64,000 bases of DNA from Oligoflexus sp. (GTDB lineage Bacteria > Bdellovibrionota_B > Oligoflexia > Oligoflexales > Oligoflexaceae), in NCBI RefSeq assembly GCF_035712445.1, contig NZ_DASTAT010000140.1, positions 62,001 through 126,000 of the forward strand, given 5' to 3'. This document shows, one piece after another, positions 33,572 through 42,928 of this stretch (the first letter of the stretch is position 1; each line of letters starts with the position of its first letter). The notes below the pieces were generated by a model. That model saw only the letters and a list, made by a program, of their open reading frames with translations, had not been told where the DNA came from and did no database searches. The position numbers and the translations under genes are program-made.

Positions 33572-34591
33572 CTAATAGGCGGAAATCACAGCCGAACTGT
33601 CAACATCCGCGCCACCCATGGGCAGCGGCTGCTGGCGGCGCAGGCTGATATAAGGAATGACGCCCAGAAGATTCAGCAAAAGCTGGGAAATGATATAAAG
33701 ATTGAAGACGGTCGCGCCATGATCCAGGCCGATCATGTTGAAAAGCTTATCGAAGGCCACGTGCCCGACGCCCAGGCCACCGGGTGTGACCGGTACGGCC
33801 GTCGTCAGAACACCGACGGGAAAAATCGAAGCGATGCGACCGAAATCCGGGGCATCACCCAGAATTTTGGTGGTGATGAGATAGAAAAAACCCAGGCTGA
33901 GACCCTGAATAGCCAGCGAAAGAATGATGCTGCGGGCTATGGCTCCGCGGGCATAGCGGTAGGTGCGCAGCGCATTATAAAGCTTATAGAAGAGGCCAAT
34001 GCCGGGAATCGGCAGCGAAAGGAAGCGCAGAAAGGGATCGCGTCCGCGGTAGTGATAGAGGGCCGCTGCATAAAAAAAGACAAAGCCCAGACTGATCGCG
34101 CCCATCATCGTCACCAGCGGCAAAAGCCTGGGATCGTCAATGAGGTCGGTGAGGCTTGGGAGCATGAAGATCCAGCCGATCAGAAAAAGACCGCTCAATC
34201 CCACAATGCGATCGAGCAAAACAGTCATCATCGCCTGGGTTTTGGATTTTTCCTTGTTATCACGAATCACATAGGCAAGTTTAATAATGTCACCCCCAAC
34301 GGCACCGGGCATGACGGTATTGAAGAAAAAGCCCGTGATCTGCAGCTGGATCGCTCTTTTCCAGGTGATTTTGTAGCCTGCGCCTTCGAGCAGAGTTTTC
34401 CATCTCCAGGTTCCCATCCCGCAGGCGGCTATGAGCCAGTAGCCAATGGATGCGGCCAGCAGGTCATATTCAGTGGCAAATCGGCGCATTTGAGACAGAT
34501 CAATCTTGCCGGAACCCACCAGCCAGGTGATGAGAGCCGCGGCCAGGGAGAGCTTTAAGACCGTGATGAGTATGGGTTTCATTCGAAGCAC
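33572..34591 (-). CDS. Flippase-like integral membrane protein (lysylphosphatidylglycerol synthetase TM family)
   Basis: The 339-aa protein has about eight membrane helices and the family motifs GTWRWKTLLEGAGYKI, FFFNTVMPGAVGGDIIKLAYV and TAVPVTPGGLGVGHVAF of the UPF0104/AglD-like group, related to the MprF flippase half. It probably moves a lipid or lipid-linked sugar across the inner membrane. GTG 34591 follows GGAGGAG by 7 nt; ATG 34582 is an alternative. It is divergent from the receiver-TPR gene at 34747. Confidence 0.87.
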   Translation of the reverse strand: MLRMKPILITVLKLSLAAALITWLVGSGKIDLSQMRRFATEYDLLAASIGYWLIAACGMGTWRWKTLLEGAGYKITWKRAIQLQITGFFFNTVMPGAVGGDIIKLAYVIRDNKEKSKTQAMMTVLLDRIVGLSGLFLIGWIFMLPSLTDLIDDPRLLPLVTMMGAISLGFVFFYAAALYHYRGRDPFLRFLSLPIPGIGLFYKLYNALRTYRYARGAIARSIILSLAIQGLSLGFFYLITTKILGDAPDFGRIASIFPVGVLTTAVPVTPGGLGVGHVAFDKLFNMIGLDHGATVFNLYIISQLLLNLLGVIPYISLRRQQPLPMGGADVDSSAVISAY

Positions 34592-34746
34592 GTAAATGCT
34601 CCTCCGTCTTGTTCAGTCCTATGGGGAACTCATTGTAAATAAATTGCCTGGACTTGTCGCGGGTTAATAGCGCCCGCCCCCGCCCGAACTCATAGCTTAC
34701 TCAAGAGTGTCGATAATCCAGCGAGGCCTGCTTTCAACGTTAAGCG

Positions 34747-36951
34747 ATGGTAGCCATGGACATATTTTTTAGAGACAGGGATGTCAAAGTACTGGTCGTG
34801 GACCCGTCCGGGGCATCCCGTACACTTTTGTCCGAAGTCATTCGCAGTCTAGGCTTTGCTGACGTGAACGGTGTGCCCAATCTCAAGGACGCCTTGAGCG
34901 TGATGGAAGTGGAAAAGGTTCGCTGGCTGATTACGCCCGTGTTTCCCGATCAGCATGAAAACCTCCTGCAGGTGCTTAATCTTTACACCTCAGTTCCTGA
35001 ATTGCATCAGCTGCGGGTGTCCGCCTTGGTTGAAGAAACGGAAATGGATCTTTTGCCCGCCTGTTTTGAACGTGGGCTGCTTTCCTATCATAAAAAACCT
35101 TTTACGAAAGACTCGCTCATCAATGAGCTGAAGGACTTTCTGCAGCGCTATGAAAAATTCAACTGGCGTTCGAGCCAGATGGCAGGATCCTATCTGCGGC
35201 AGAATCTTCTTTATCTGGGACTTTACGATGAGCTGTTGGCCTTTGAACGTCAGCTTTTGAAATTTTCACCCGCGGATCTGGGCCAGTATCTGAACCTTGC
35301 CGTTCCCCTGGCCAAGACCGGAAAGCTGGATGAAGCCAAGGCCATCCTCTCGCAGCTGAAGAAGATTGATAACTCCCTGGATGCCTCCATCAAACAGATC
35401 TGCGCGACCTATCTTCCCGGCGAAGACCTGTCCAGCGTCAGCGGCGTGGGTATGAACATGCTGGGTCTGAAGACGGCCATTGTCCTGGACAGTGACACCT
35501 CGATTCGCACGGAAATTCAAGCGGCGCTGCAGGAAATGGGTGTGGAGAATATTCACGCCTTTGAAGACGGGATCAGTGCGCATGAGCACATCAAGCAGCA
35601 CAACAATCCCGACCTCATCCTTCAGGAGTGGCGGGTTCCCAAATTAACCGGACCACTCTTCCTGCAAAGAGCCCAGGAGGAAGGCGCGAAGGCGACTCCA
35701 GTGATTCTGGTCAGCTCACTTGTACAAAAAGAGGACATTCCCTTCGTGCGGGAAATGGGTATTGCCCACACCCTGCAAAAGCCCTTTCAGCGCAAGGAAC
35801 TCGTTCAATCCATCATCTGGACCGTGCAGCAGGATCGGCAGCCGACCGAGCAGAGCAGCATGGAGCGTAAAATGCGTCAGCTGCTGCAGGAGCGGCATTT
35901 CGATGAAGCTGCCAAAATCAAGGAACGATATATCTCGGACGCCACCATCAATGTGGGCGCCAAGGAGTTAATCGAAGCGGAATTCGCCTACGCCTTCGGT
36001 GATAACGAAAAAGCCCGGGATTTTGGGATTGAGGCGATCAAGCACGCCGGCGAGTCGATCTTCATTTTGAACCTGTTGGGCAAGGCGCTTATCAACCTGC
36101 GCGAATTTGAAACCGCATTGAAATGCTTTCAAAAGGCGCAAACGCTGGCTCCTTTAAACCTGGAGCGCCTGTGTCAGATCGCAGAAATCCATTCTGAACT
36201 GGGCGACACGAGCAAGGCCAATGAGATTCTGGAAGAAGCCAAGGACATCGACCCCGACAGTCAAAGAGTCAAGGAGGCGGAAGCCAAGGCCGCCATCAAC
36301 AACGGCGAGACCGGCGTCGCGAAGAAGATCATGGCCCAGTTGAAGGCCATGGAAAATGTTGTGGCCTATATGAATAACCGTTCGGTGGCCATGGCGCGTT
36401 GCGGCATGATCAACGAAGGAATCGAAGGCTACAATAAAACCCTCGAAGCCATACCGGATGAGCGACCTGATATCAAAGGCATCGTTCACTACAACATAGC
36501 CTTCGCCTATATTCGGGCCAGCAAACTGCCCGAGGCCAAGGCACAGCTGGAGCAGGCTCTTCAGCATAAGACGACCAAAGTGCTCGCGAAATCCGAGGGT
36601 CTTTTGAAGCGGGTGAATCATGCGATCGAAAAGGGCACGCAGTTGAATATCGCGAAGAACGATCATGCCCTGACCCGCACCCTTGGTGATCTTAACGCCC
36701 AGACTCCGGCGGCTTCCGCTCCCGCGGAAAAAAGCGCGGTGGATGAAGCGAAGGAAATGGCCAAGAGCAAGGTGCTGGCGATTGTTGACAGCAAACCAGG
36801 TGAGATGGCCTGTCACATGGTTTATAAGAGTTCCCTGCAGAATACCAGAACCGCGAAGATGCTCGAAGGACAGGTTCGCTTCAATCCTCGTAAAGCTATC
36901 GAAAGAGCGGAGTCGATGGGTGCCGATCGTTTGGCCGCGTCTGGAAGCTAG
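34747..36951 (+). CDS. Two degenerate receiver domains plus TPR protein
   Basis: The 734-aa protein has a receiver-like domain at about residues 10-130 (VKVLVVDPSGASRTLL, KKPFTKDS) and a second at about 240-360 (AIVLDSDTSIRTEI, LQKPFQRKE). TPR repeats run over about 395-640, followed by a charged tail. The acceptor Asp is absent in both receivers: LITPVFPD in the first, and Glu294 (LILQEWRVPKLTG) in the second. The Glu could mimic a phosphorylated state. It shares its plan with the 411-aa protein at 32263. The start is ATG 34747 or 34756; neither has a strong ribosome-binding site. Confidence 0.85.
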   Translation: MVAMDIFFRDRDVKVLVVDPSGASRTLLSEVIRSLGFADVNGVPNLKDALSVMEVEKVRWLITPVFPDQHENLLQVLNLYTSVPELHQLRVSALVEETEMDLLPACFERGLLSYHKKPFTKDSLINELKDFLQRYEKFNWRSSQMAGSYLRQNLLYLGLYDELLAFERQLLKFSPADLGQYLNLAVPLAKTGKLDEAKAILSQLKKIDNSLDASIKQICATYLPGEDLSSVSGVGMNMLGLKTAIVLDSDTSIRTEIQAALQEMGVENIHAFEDGISAHEHIKQHNNPDLILQEWRVPKLTGPLFLQRAQEEGAKATPVILVSSLVQKEDIPFVREMGIAHTLQKPFQRKELVQSIIWTVQQDRQPTEQSSMERKMRQLLQERHFDEAAKIKERYISDATINVGAKELIEAEFAYAFGDNEKARDFGIEAIKHAGESIFILNLLGKALINLREFETALKCFQKAQTLAPLNLERLCQIAEIHSELGDTSKANEILEEAKDIDPDSQRVKEAEAKAAINNGETGVAKKIMAQLKAMENVVAYMNNRSVAMARCGMINEGIEGYNKTLEAIPDERPDIKGIVHYNIAFAYIRASKLPEAKAQLEQALQHKTTKVLAKSEGLLKRVNHAIEKGTQLNIAKNDHALTRTLGDLNAQTPAASAPAEKSAVDEAKEMAKSKVLAIVDSKPGEMACHMVYKSSLQNTRTAKMLEGQVRFNPRKAIERAESMGADRLAASGS

Positions 36952-36984
36952 GGTTTAAGTCTTATGAAATGCGCAGGAGTCGCT

Positions 36985-37533
36985 ATGATCCGCCAGCTGT
37001 TTTTGTCCTTCTGCCTGTGGATGTTCACCCAGGCAGGCGCGGAAGCCCAAATCCACACCATGAGTGCCGAGCAAACCCAAAAACTCGATGAACTGATTAA
37101 GCAGGCTACAGAACTTGCCAGAAATCCTGATCTCGTGGCTGCCGTTCGCGACTATAATATGAAGGGTCGTGACAGCACGAAGGATATGGATCAGGATAAG
37201 TGGTCGAAGCTGACCATCATGGATCCTATCCTGAAGGACATTCGATCCAATGCCACCTCGAAAATTCTCTTCAGCAAAAAAGCTGATGTGGTATCAGAAG
37301 CCTTCGTATGCGGGGCGGACGGAACGAAGGTGAGTTTTCTTTCCAAGCCCAGCTCCTGGTCGCATAAAGGCAAAGCCAAGCATGATGAGCCCATGGCCGG
37401 CAAGATCTGGATTGGCAAACCGGAAAAGGATGCCTCGACCGGATTGAGCCAGGTGCAGTTTGCGCTTCCCATTCTCGATGCAGGCCAGCCCATCGGATCT
37501 CTTGTGATTGGCGTGGCCGTTAATAAGCTTTAA
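36985..37533 (+). CDS. Exported protein, PDC-sensor-like
   Basis: ATG 36985 follows AGGAG by 5 nt. The 182-aa product has a signal peptide ending AEAQ and a mature part (NPDLVAAVRDYN, WSKLTIMDP, then AFVCGADGTKVSF, GKIWIGKPEKD and VQFALPILDAGQPIGSLVIG). This order resembles the single PDC/Cache sensor fold found in chemoreceptors, but here it is free in the periplasm with no membrane anchor or signalling domain. It could be a soluble ligand-binding protein. It follows the receiver-TPR gene after 33 bp. Confidence 0.72.
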   Translation: MIRQLFLSFCLWMFTQAGAEAQIHTMSAEQTQKLDELIKQATELARNPDLVAAVRDYNMKGRDSTKDMDQDKWSKLTIMDPILKDIRSNATSKILFSKKADVVSEAFVCGADGTKVSFLSKPSSWSHKGKAKHDEPMAGKIWIGKPEKDASTGLSQVQFALPILDAGQPIGSLVIGVAVNKL

Positions 37534-37554
37534 TCAAAAAGGCACAGGTTCGTG

Positions 37555-38565
37555 ATGAAACGTTTTCTTGTGCTCGGGCTCAATCTCTGCATTTTCCTAT
37601 CAGGCTGCCACGGATCATCCGCGCGTCCTGATGTGAACACCCTTGTCAAGCCGGATCAACAGCTTGTCCTGCGTGAGTCTCTGCCGAAGCCGCTGCCAAC
37701 AGTGATGGATGATCTGGTTGTTTTCGGTGACAGCCTTTCCGATACCGGGCGTCTTCACCGTCGCAGTGCAGGCCTTTACATTCCTCCTGATGTTTACTGG
37801 CAAGGCCGCATAACCAATGGTCCCAACTGGACGGATTATGTCTGTGGGGCACTGACCTGCCGCGTGCATAATCATGCGGTCGCCGGTGCCGCCACGCGCC
37901 TTGATAAGTTCTTTTTGCGCTGGGTTCTGCGGCCTCTGGATGCGCAGGTGGACGAGTTCATGAGCGACGAGGCCGGAACGATTTCCGATAAGACCGTCGC
38001 CGTCATCTGGATCGGTGCCAACAATTATCTGAAGATCCTCGACATGAAACCGGATGAAGTTCGTGCCGACATCAAAGCGTCGGCCACGAGGCTTTTGCAA
38101 GGGCCGATCAAGCGTCTTTTGATCGGCAGCATGCCGTCGCTGGCAGGTCTCTTGAAAGCGCCGCACAAGGCGGACCCTGTGCCCATGGAAAAGTATCGGG
38201 AGATCACACTCATTCACAACCGCAACATGCACGCCGTCATCGACGAGCTGCAGCAGGAATTTCCCGGTAAATCCATCGCTCTTTATGATGCCTATGAAAT
38301 CAATCAGGCGACCGTCGACAGGCCGGCGGACTTTGGCTTCACGAGTCTTACGGATGGCTGCTATAAGGGCAATTATCGTGGCGAATACGATGGAGAACCG
38401 GGATTCTGCTCGGATTATCTGGGCTGGAAGTTTTGGGACTACACGCATCCGAATAGCCGTATGCACTGCTATTACGCGGCGCGCTTTCTGCAGTCCCTGC
38501 ACGAAGCGGGATGGCTGGAACAGGTCGATGCTGAAAACGCCATCGACCGTTGCCGTCAGCTGTGA
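37555..38565 (+). CDS. GDSL-family lipase/esterase lipoprotein
   Basis: The protein (336 aa from ATG 37555) has a lipoprotein signal ending FLSGC, block I VVFGDSLSDTG with the nucleophile Ser, block III IWIGANNYL with the oxyanion Asn, and block V DYTHPNSRMH with the catalytic Asp-His. This is the plan of SGNH/GDSL esterases close to phospholipase/lecithinase relatives. It is probably anchored in the outer membrane and acts on lipid or other esters. GTG 37552 is an alternative start. Confidence 0.9.
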   Translation: MKRFLVLGLNLCIFLSGCHGSSARPDVNTLVKPDQQLVLRESLPKPLPTVMDDLVVFGDSLSDTGRLHRRSAGLYIPPDVYWQGRITNGPNWTDYVCGALTCRVHNHAVAGAATRLDKFFLRWVLRPLDAQVDEFMSDEAGTISDKTVAVIWIGANNYLKILDMKPDEVRADIKASATRLLQGPIKRLLIGSMPSLAGLLKAPHKADPVPMEKYREITLIHNRNMHAVIDELQQEFPGKSIALYDAYEINQATVDRPADFGFTSLTDGCYKGNYRGEYDGEPGFCSDYLGWKFWDYTHPNSRMHCYYAARFLQSLHEAGWLEQVDAENAIDRCRQL

Positions 38566-38568
38566 AAC

Positions 38569-38865
38569 TCAGTAGCCGTCATCTTCATCATAAACGACGA
38601 CATACCAGATGATGCTCCGCTCGCGATGAGCCACCGATCGCATCTGGATCATCTGCTCATCCCAATCCACGGACTCCACTTCCATGACTTCGCCGCGATA
38701 GACCAGCTCGCGCTCGCTCATCGCCTGCTGCACAAGGCGCTGGAATTCCATGGGCCTTAGACTGATATACTCCAAACACTTGGAACCTGTGGAGCCGCCG
38801 ATCGCGCCGCCGGCGAACGCGGATCCTCCGCAGAGCAGGGCCACGGCCAAACACAAAGCTTTCAT
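38569..38865 (-). CDS. Small exported protein, 98 aa
   Basis: A signal peptide (MKALCLAVALLCGGSAFAGG) is followed by a Gly-rich start and a compact region with FQRLVQQAMSERELVYRG and an acidic end, VVVYDEDDGY. No family is recognised. It overlaps the upstream regulator gene by 4 bp (ATGA) and ends 3 bp after the convergent esterase stop. It is the last gene of a three-gene minus-strand operon. Confidence 0.72.
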   Translation of the reverse strand: MKALCLAVALLCGGSAFAGGAIGGSTGSKCLEYISLRPMEFQRLVQQAMSERELVYRGEVMEVESVDWDEQMIQMRSVAHRERSIIWYVVVYDEDDGY

Positions 38866-39593
38866 AATAATCTCTCCTGACCCTTGAGGACGTTGAACAG
38901 AGTTCCAAAAAAGATGAGGACATCGCCGCGATTGGCCTTGTCACCGATGATGGCAAAGGCGTCTTCACAGAATTTGGCTTCCAGATCGGCCAGCTTCAGA
39001 GCGGCTTCCTTGTTCAAGGATTCCCAGCCAACGTAAGCCGCGGATGCGCCTTTCAGCTCATCGTTCTTACGGGAACACATGCTGATGAAGGTGGCGAGAC
39101 TCCGTCTTGCATGTTCGAAGGAGGACGAACCCACGTCCTGATCCAAAATCCACTTGTCGCCTTTGCGCGTAAGAACGCCGGAGGCCACGATGTCTTCAAA
39201 GTAAGGGATGAGATTCTGCCCATAGGCTTCGATCACATCCTTTTCATCCACGCCATGAATATAGCTGGCCAGCACAAGGATTTTCAGATGCTCGTCCGAA
39301 TGCAGAAAACGGGAAAGATCATCCTCGGTCGTGCGATAACTGACGTTTACGACGAAGCGTTTGAGCGCCGGCCAGCGGCTGCCGACGAAATCGCGCAGCT
39401 CCGCCTCGGGCATGATAATCGAGGCGATGGCAATCGCCACTTCCTGGGAGGGATCCACTTCACCCTGGGCCACGCGGCGCACGGTGGAGTAGCTCACTGA
39501 CGAGAGACGCGCCAGCATCTGCAGGCTTCGCGTCTGCCGTCCTTCCAGCCAGCGTGAAATTGCGGCTGCCAACGATTGAGCGGTAGTCGTCAT
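38862..39593 (-). CDS. Helix-turn-helix protein, DUF4423/TIGR02147-like
   Basis: The 243-aa protein begins with an XRE-like helix-turn-helix region (MLARLSSVSYSTVRRVAQGE, about residues 24-45). A helical domain follows with YGQNLIPYFEDIVASGVLTRKGDKW and a C-terminal helical part. The plan recalls the TIGR02147 (DUF4423) regulators abundant in Bdellovibrionota and Fibrobacteres, though the match is partial. It overlaps the FAD-oxidase gene by 4 bp and the 98-aa gene by 4 bp, so all three are translationally linked. Confidence 0.7.
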   Translation of the reverse strand: MTTTAQSLAAAISRWLEGRQTRSLQMLARLSSVSYSTVRRVAQGEVDPSQEVAIAIASIIMPEAELRDFVGSRWPALKRFVVNVSYRTTEDDLSRFLHSDEHLKILVLASYIHGVDEKDVIEAYGQNLIPYFEDIVASGVLTRKGDKWILDQDVGSSSFEHARRSLATFISMCSRKNDELKGASAAYVGWESLNKEAALKLADLEAKFCEDAFAIIGDKANRGDVLIFFGTLFNVLKGQERLL

Positions 39594-40999
39594 AGGTCGA
39601 AAATTTTCCCTGGGTTCAAGATACCGTTCGGATCAAAGATGCTTTTGATCCGTCGCATGGTGTCCACCACTTCCTTCGGCGCGCAGAAGTGAAGGTCCGC
39701 CTTCTTCAGAACGCCGATGCCATGCTCCGCCGAAATACTGCCGCGATATTTTTCCACGAGCTTGAAGACTTCGACCTCGGTGGCGCGCGTCAGCGAGCGG
39801 AAATGGTCGTAATCCATGCTGCTGGGTGCGGAGTAGTTCAGGTGAAGGTTGCCGTCGCCGATGTGACCGAAGAGGAACATCTGCACGCCCTGGATCTTCT
39901 CCAGGACCTTTTCCATTTCCTTGATAAAGGGCGGCAGGCTGCTGATCGGCAAAGCGATATCGTTTTTCCGGACGAGGCCTTCCATCGAAACCGATTCACT
40001 GATGAGTTCGCGCAGTCCCCAAAGGTTATGGAATTCAGACGAACTCGACGCGATCACGGCGTCGGAGATCAGGCCGCGTTCAAAGGCCTCTTCCAAAAAG
40101 GGCTCCATCGGATCGGTCGCGCCGTCAGGCTGCTTTTCAAACTCGAGCAGGACATAGAACGCGTGCTTATCCTGGAAGGGATTCTGTCTTTGCGTCTGAT
40201 GCTTCAGCACAAGGTTCAAGCAGGCTTTGGTGAAAAATTCAAAGGCCGTCGGATGAATGCCGCGCAGGTTCACGAGCCCAAGGAGCTGCGTGATCTTTTC
40301 AAAACTGTCGGTCGCCATACAGGTGAGGCGCAGTTCCTTCGGCAAGGTCGCAAGCTTCATCGTGGCCTTGGTCACGATACCGAGAGTGCCTTCCGAAGCC
40401 ACGAAAAGATGCTTCAGATCGTAACCGATATTATTTTTTCTAAGGTCGTAGTTCAGATCCAGAACGGTCCCATCGGCAAGCACCACTTCAAGGCCGAGGA
40501 CCTGCTCGCGTGTTCCACCGTAGCGGATCAGCTTCAGTCCACCAGCATTGGTGGCGATGTTGCCTCCCAGCTGGCAGCTGCCTTTGGCGGCCAGATCCAC
40601 GGGATAGAAAAGCCCGGCCTCTTTCGCCTCTTTTTGCAGCGTTTCGATGATGACGCCGGCCTCGGCTGTCACGCTCATATTGATCGGATCCATGCTCAGG
40701 ATGCGATTCATTTTTTCAAGCGAGACGACGAGTTCGAGATTCGAAGCGTTGGCGGCACCGGCCAAACCTGTGCGACCGCCGCTCGGAACCACACGGATTC
40801 TATGCTCGTTGCAATAACGCAGAATCCGGCTGACTTCGTCCGTGGTTTTCGGAAAAACAACCGCGAGGGGATTGGGCGTCGAACGGGTCCAATCCTTGCC
40901 GTAAACCTGAAGGTCATCGGGCTTTACGGTCAAACGCGATTCAGTGACGATAGCTTTGAGGGCTTCAAGGTGCGCGGCGTTCACGGCATGTCCTTTCAT
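39590..40999 (-). CDS. FAD-linked oxidase, GlcD/D-lactate dehydrogenase family
   Basis: The 469-aa enzyme has the PCMH-type FAD domain with PSGGRTGLAGAAN and GGNIATNAGGLKLIRYGGTREQ broken across two conserved blocks. Its C-terminal domain includes HIGDGNLHLNY and the metal/FAD motif ISAEHGIGVLKK. It oxidises a 2-hydroxy acid such as D-lactate, glycolate or D-2-hydroxyglutarate. No iron-sulfur partner gene is adjacent. ATG 40999 is possible, but GTG 40984 sits 6 nt after AAAGGA and may be the true start. Confidence 0.93.
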   Translation of the reverse strand: MKGHAVNAAHLEALKAIVTESRLTVKPDDLQVYGKDWTRSTPNPLAVVFPKTTDEVSRILRYCNEHRIRVVPSGGRTGLAGAANASNLELVVSLEKMNRILSMDPINMSVTAEAGVIIETLQKEAKEAGLFYPVDLAAKGSCQLGGNIATNAGGLKLIRYGGTREQVLGLEVVLADGTVLDLNYDLRKNNIGYDLKHLFVASEGTLGIVTKATMKLATLPKELRLTCMATDSFEKITQLLGLVNLRGIHPTAFEFFTKACLNLVLKHQTQRQNPFQDKHAFYVLLEFEKQPDGATDPMEPFLEEAFERGLISDAVIASSSSEFHNLWGLRELISESVSMEGLVRKNDIALPISSLPPFIKEMEKVLEKIQGVQMFLFGHIGDGNLHLNYSAPSSMDYDHFRSLTRATEVEVFKLVEKYRGSISAEHGIGVLKKADLHFCAPKEVVDTMRRIKSIFDPNGILNPGKIFDL

Positions 41000-41061
41000 G
41001 TGGCGTAGGCCCAGGATCTTAGCAGGGAAAACTCTTAGCGCCTAGCGTGTTCCCGCTGCTT

Positions 41062-42516
41062 TTAATACTTCTCCAGAATCTCATACAAAGCCTGATCCTG
41101 GCGGCGGCGAAACTCCGCCACAGTGGGCTGGTTGCCCGGACTTTGACCGTTGTTCAGGATGGCGAAAGCCAGCGTTCCGTGCTTCGGATGGCCCATATAT
41201 CCGGCCAGACTTGACACGGAAACCGGCTGGGAAAGCGTGCCCGTTTTGGCACGAACAAGACCCTGAATTTCGCCATCACCCAGCTTTTTAAAGCGTTTTT
41301 CGAGAGTTCCCGTTAAACCCGACGAAGGAAAACTCGCCAGGAATTCCGGATAAAGTTCCATGTGCTGATGCATGTAGACAAGCACTTTCACAATCTGCTC
41401 CGCACTGAAGCGATTGCGGTTATCCAGGCCCGAGCCGTTGATGATTTCAAATTTATCCTTGATGCCCACTTCATCACGCAGAAAACGCTCGATGGCGCGC
41501 ACGCCATTTTTCAGGGTGCCGCTGCCATCCGCATCCGCGGTCCCACGTTCTGGAAAGGCTGCCCCCAGACGTTTCACGAGCATATCGGCGATGAAGTTAT
41601 TCGAGAAATGATTGAGGCCGTGCACGATATAGCCCAAATCGTAGCTTTCCAGCGTGTAAAGCAATCGAGCTGACGCAGGCGTGGACCCTTCCTTGACCTT
41701 GCCGTGCACCATGATGTCGTTGGCCTGTAAAAATGCCCGCAGCTGCTCGCCGCCTTCTGTCACGGCATCGCCCATGGAGCGATAGAGCTTGACCATCGGA
41801 GCCTGCGCGCCGATGGAGCCGGACACCACAAGGCTCGACTGATTCCCACGACTTTGTCGGACCGCCTGGATCGAACTTTTGACGCCGCTTGAGGTGCTGG
41901 TGTTGTTGATCAGAGGCAGGTTGGGAATGGGATAGGGATCAAAATTCACGCGGCCTTTGGCTCCAGGGCCCGTGCCGGGGGAAATCGCAATCGGCAGCGT
42001 ATTGAAGTTAAGACCGAAGGCGCTGACCGGCGCATCATAGGCGCGATCGGAGGCGTCGACTCCATCCTGGCGCGACGAATCTCTTTTCTCGCTATCGAAA
42101 AGATCGTTGTCGATGATCAGGTCGCCGCTGAAACTCTTCACGCCGAGATGTTTAAGATCCGCAGCCAGCTGCCAGAGTTTCTCGCTGATGACGAGGGGAT
42201 CGCCGTCACCTTTCACATAGAGATTTCCCTGAATCATCTCGCCGCTGCGCATGCCCGTGTGATAGAAGCGCGTTTTGAAGGTATGCGAAGGACCGAAGTA
42301 ATGCAGAAGCGCTGCCGAGGTGATGACTTTCGTCACGGAAGCCGGCGTCAGCGCCTTGTCCGGGCCATTGGAATAGACCACCTTTCCATCACTTAATCTT
42401 TGCACCAGAATGGACTCGACATTGCCATTGATGTTGGTCAGAGCCGGCGCAGGTTTGGCAACACCTGAGCCGAGAGTCGCGATCACAAGAAAAGCAGAGA
42501 ACGAAGGTAAACGCAT
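41062..42516 (-). CDS. dacB: D-alanyl-D-alanine carboxypeptidase/endopeptidase (PBP4, peptidase S13)
   Basis: The 484-aa protein has a signal peptide, the SxxK motif in LTPASVTKVITSA, a second-motif region GSGLDNRNRFS and the KTG box in VRAKTGTLSQP. This order and the large inserted domain between SxxK and SxN define the S13 class C penicillin-binding proteins. It trims peptidoglycan stem peptides and cross-links in the periplasm. AAAGGA precedes the ATG. It is monocistronic between the FAD oxidase and the cyclase receptor. Confidence 0.94.
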   Translation of the reverse strand: MRLPSFSAFLVIATLGSGVAKPAPALTNINGNVESILVQRLSDGKVVYSNGPDKALTPASVTKVITSAALLHYFGPSHTFKTRFYHTGMRSGEMIQGNLYVKGDGDPLVISEKLWQLAADLKHLGVKSFSGDLIIDNDLFDSEKRDSSRQDGVDASDRAYDAPVSAFGLNFNTLPIAISPGTGPGAKGRVNFDPYPIPNLPLINNTSTSSGVKSSIQAVRQSRGNQSSLVVSGSIGAQAPMVKLYRSMGDAVTEGGEQLRAFLQANDIMVHGKVKEGSTPASARLLYTLESYDLGYIVHGLNHFSNNFIADMLVKRLGAAFPERGTADADGSGTLKNGVRAIERFLRDEVGIKDKFEIINGSGLDNRNRFSAEQIVKVLVYMHQHMELYPEFLASFPSSGLTGTLEKRFKKLGDGEIQGLVRAKTGTLSQPVSVSSLAGYMGHPKHGTLAFAILNNGQSPGNQPTVAEFRRRQDQALYEILEKY

Positions 42517-42928
42517 GAGGCATCCTTTCCGCAGGCCGTACCGAATTCGGGCCCATTATAACATTGCGGAAGGAAAAAGCGCATGCGCCATTCAGCACCG
42601 GAATGCGTAGCTTGCAAGGCAGCGCCTTGTTGCAAAATGTCCTGGGAAGGGGAGGGAATCAGACTTCCTTTTAATCACCATCAAGGTCATGGCCAGACGC
42701 CACCATGGAGAATGACGATCCATTCGTTTGGACTCCAAATGGAAAATAGCAAAAGAAGCAGCAATTCTTCTGGGCATCATGCGATCCTTACCCGCTTCGC
42801 GTCAACTTTATGTTTTATGAAATTATTGGAAAGATCCCTGTGGTCTCGTGCTCTTGCCGCATGAGGGAAAAACGCCACGGATAAAATCCATCAAGCTGAC
42901 CCGTTTTTGAACCGAAATATTGAGTGAA
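42517..42928. other. Divergent intergenic region between dacB and the cyclase gene
   Basis: No convincing gene, terminator or repeat was seen. A plus-strand frame at 42583-42864 has no ribosome-binding site and no protein-like pattern. Promoters for both flanking genes should lie here. Confidence 0.5.

Noticed and set aside
42583..42864. 93-codon plus-strand frame between dacB and the cyclase gene
   Set aside because: No ribosome-binding site, no domain, and random-looking composition.
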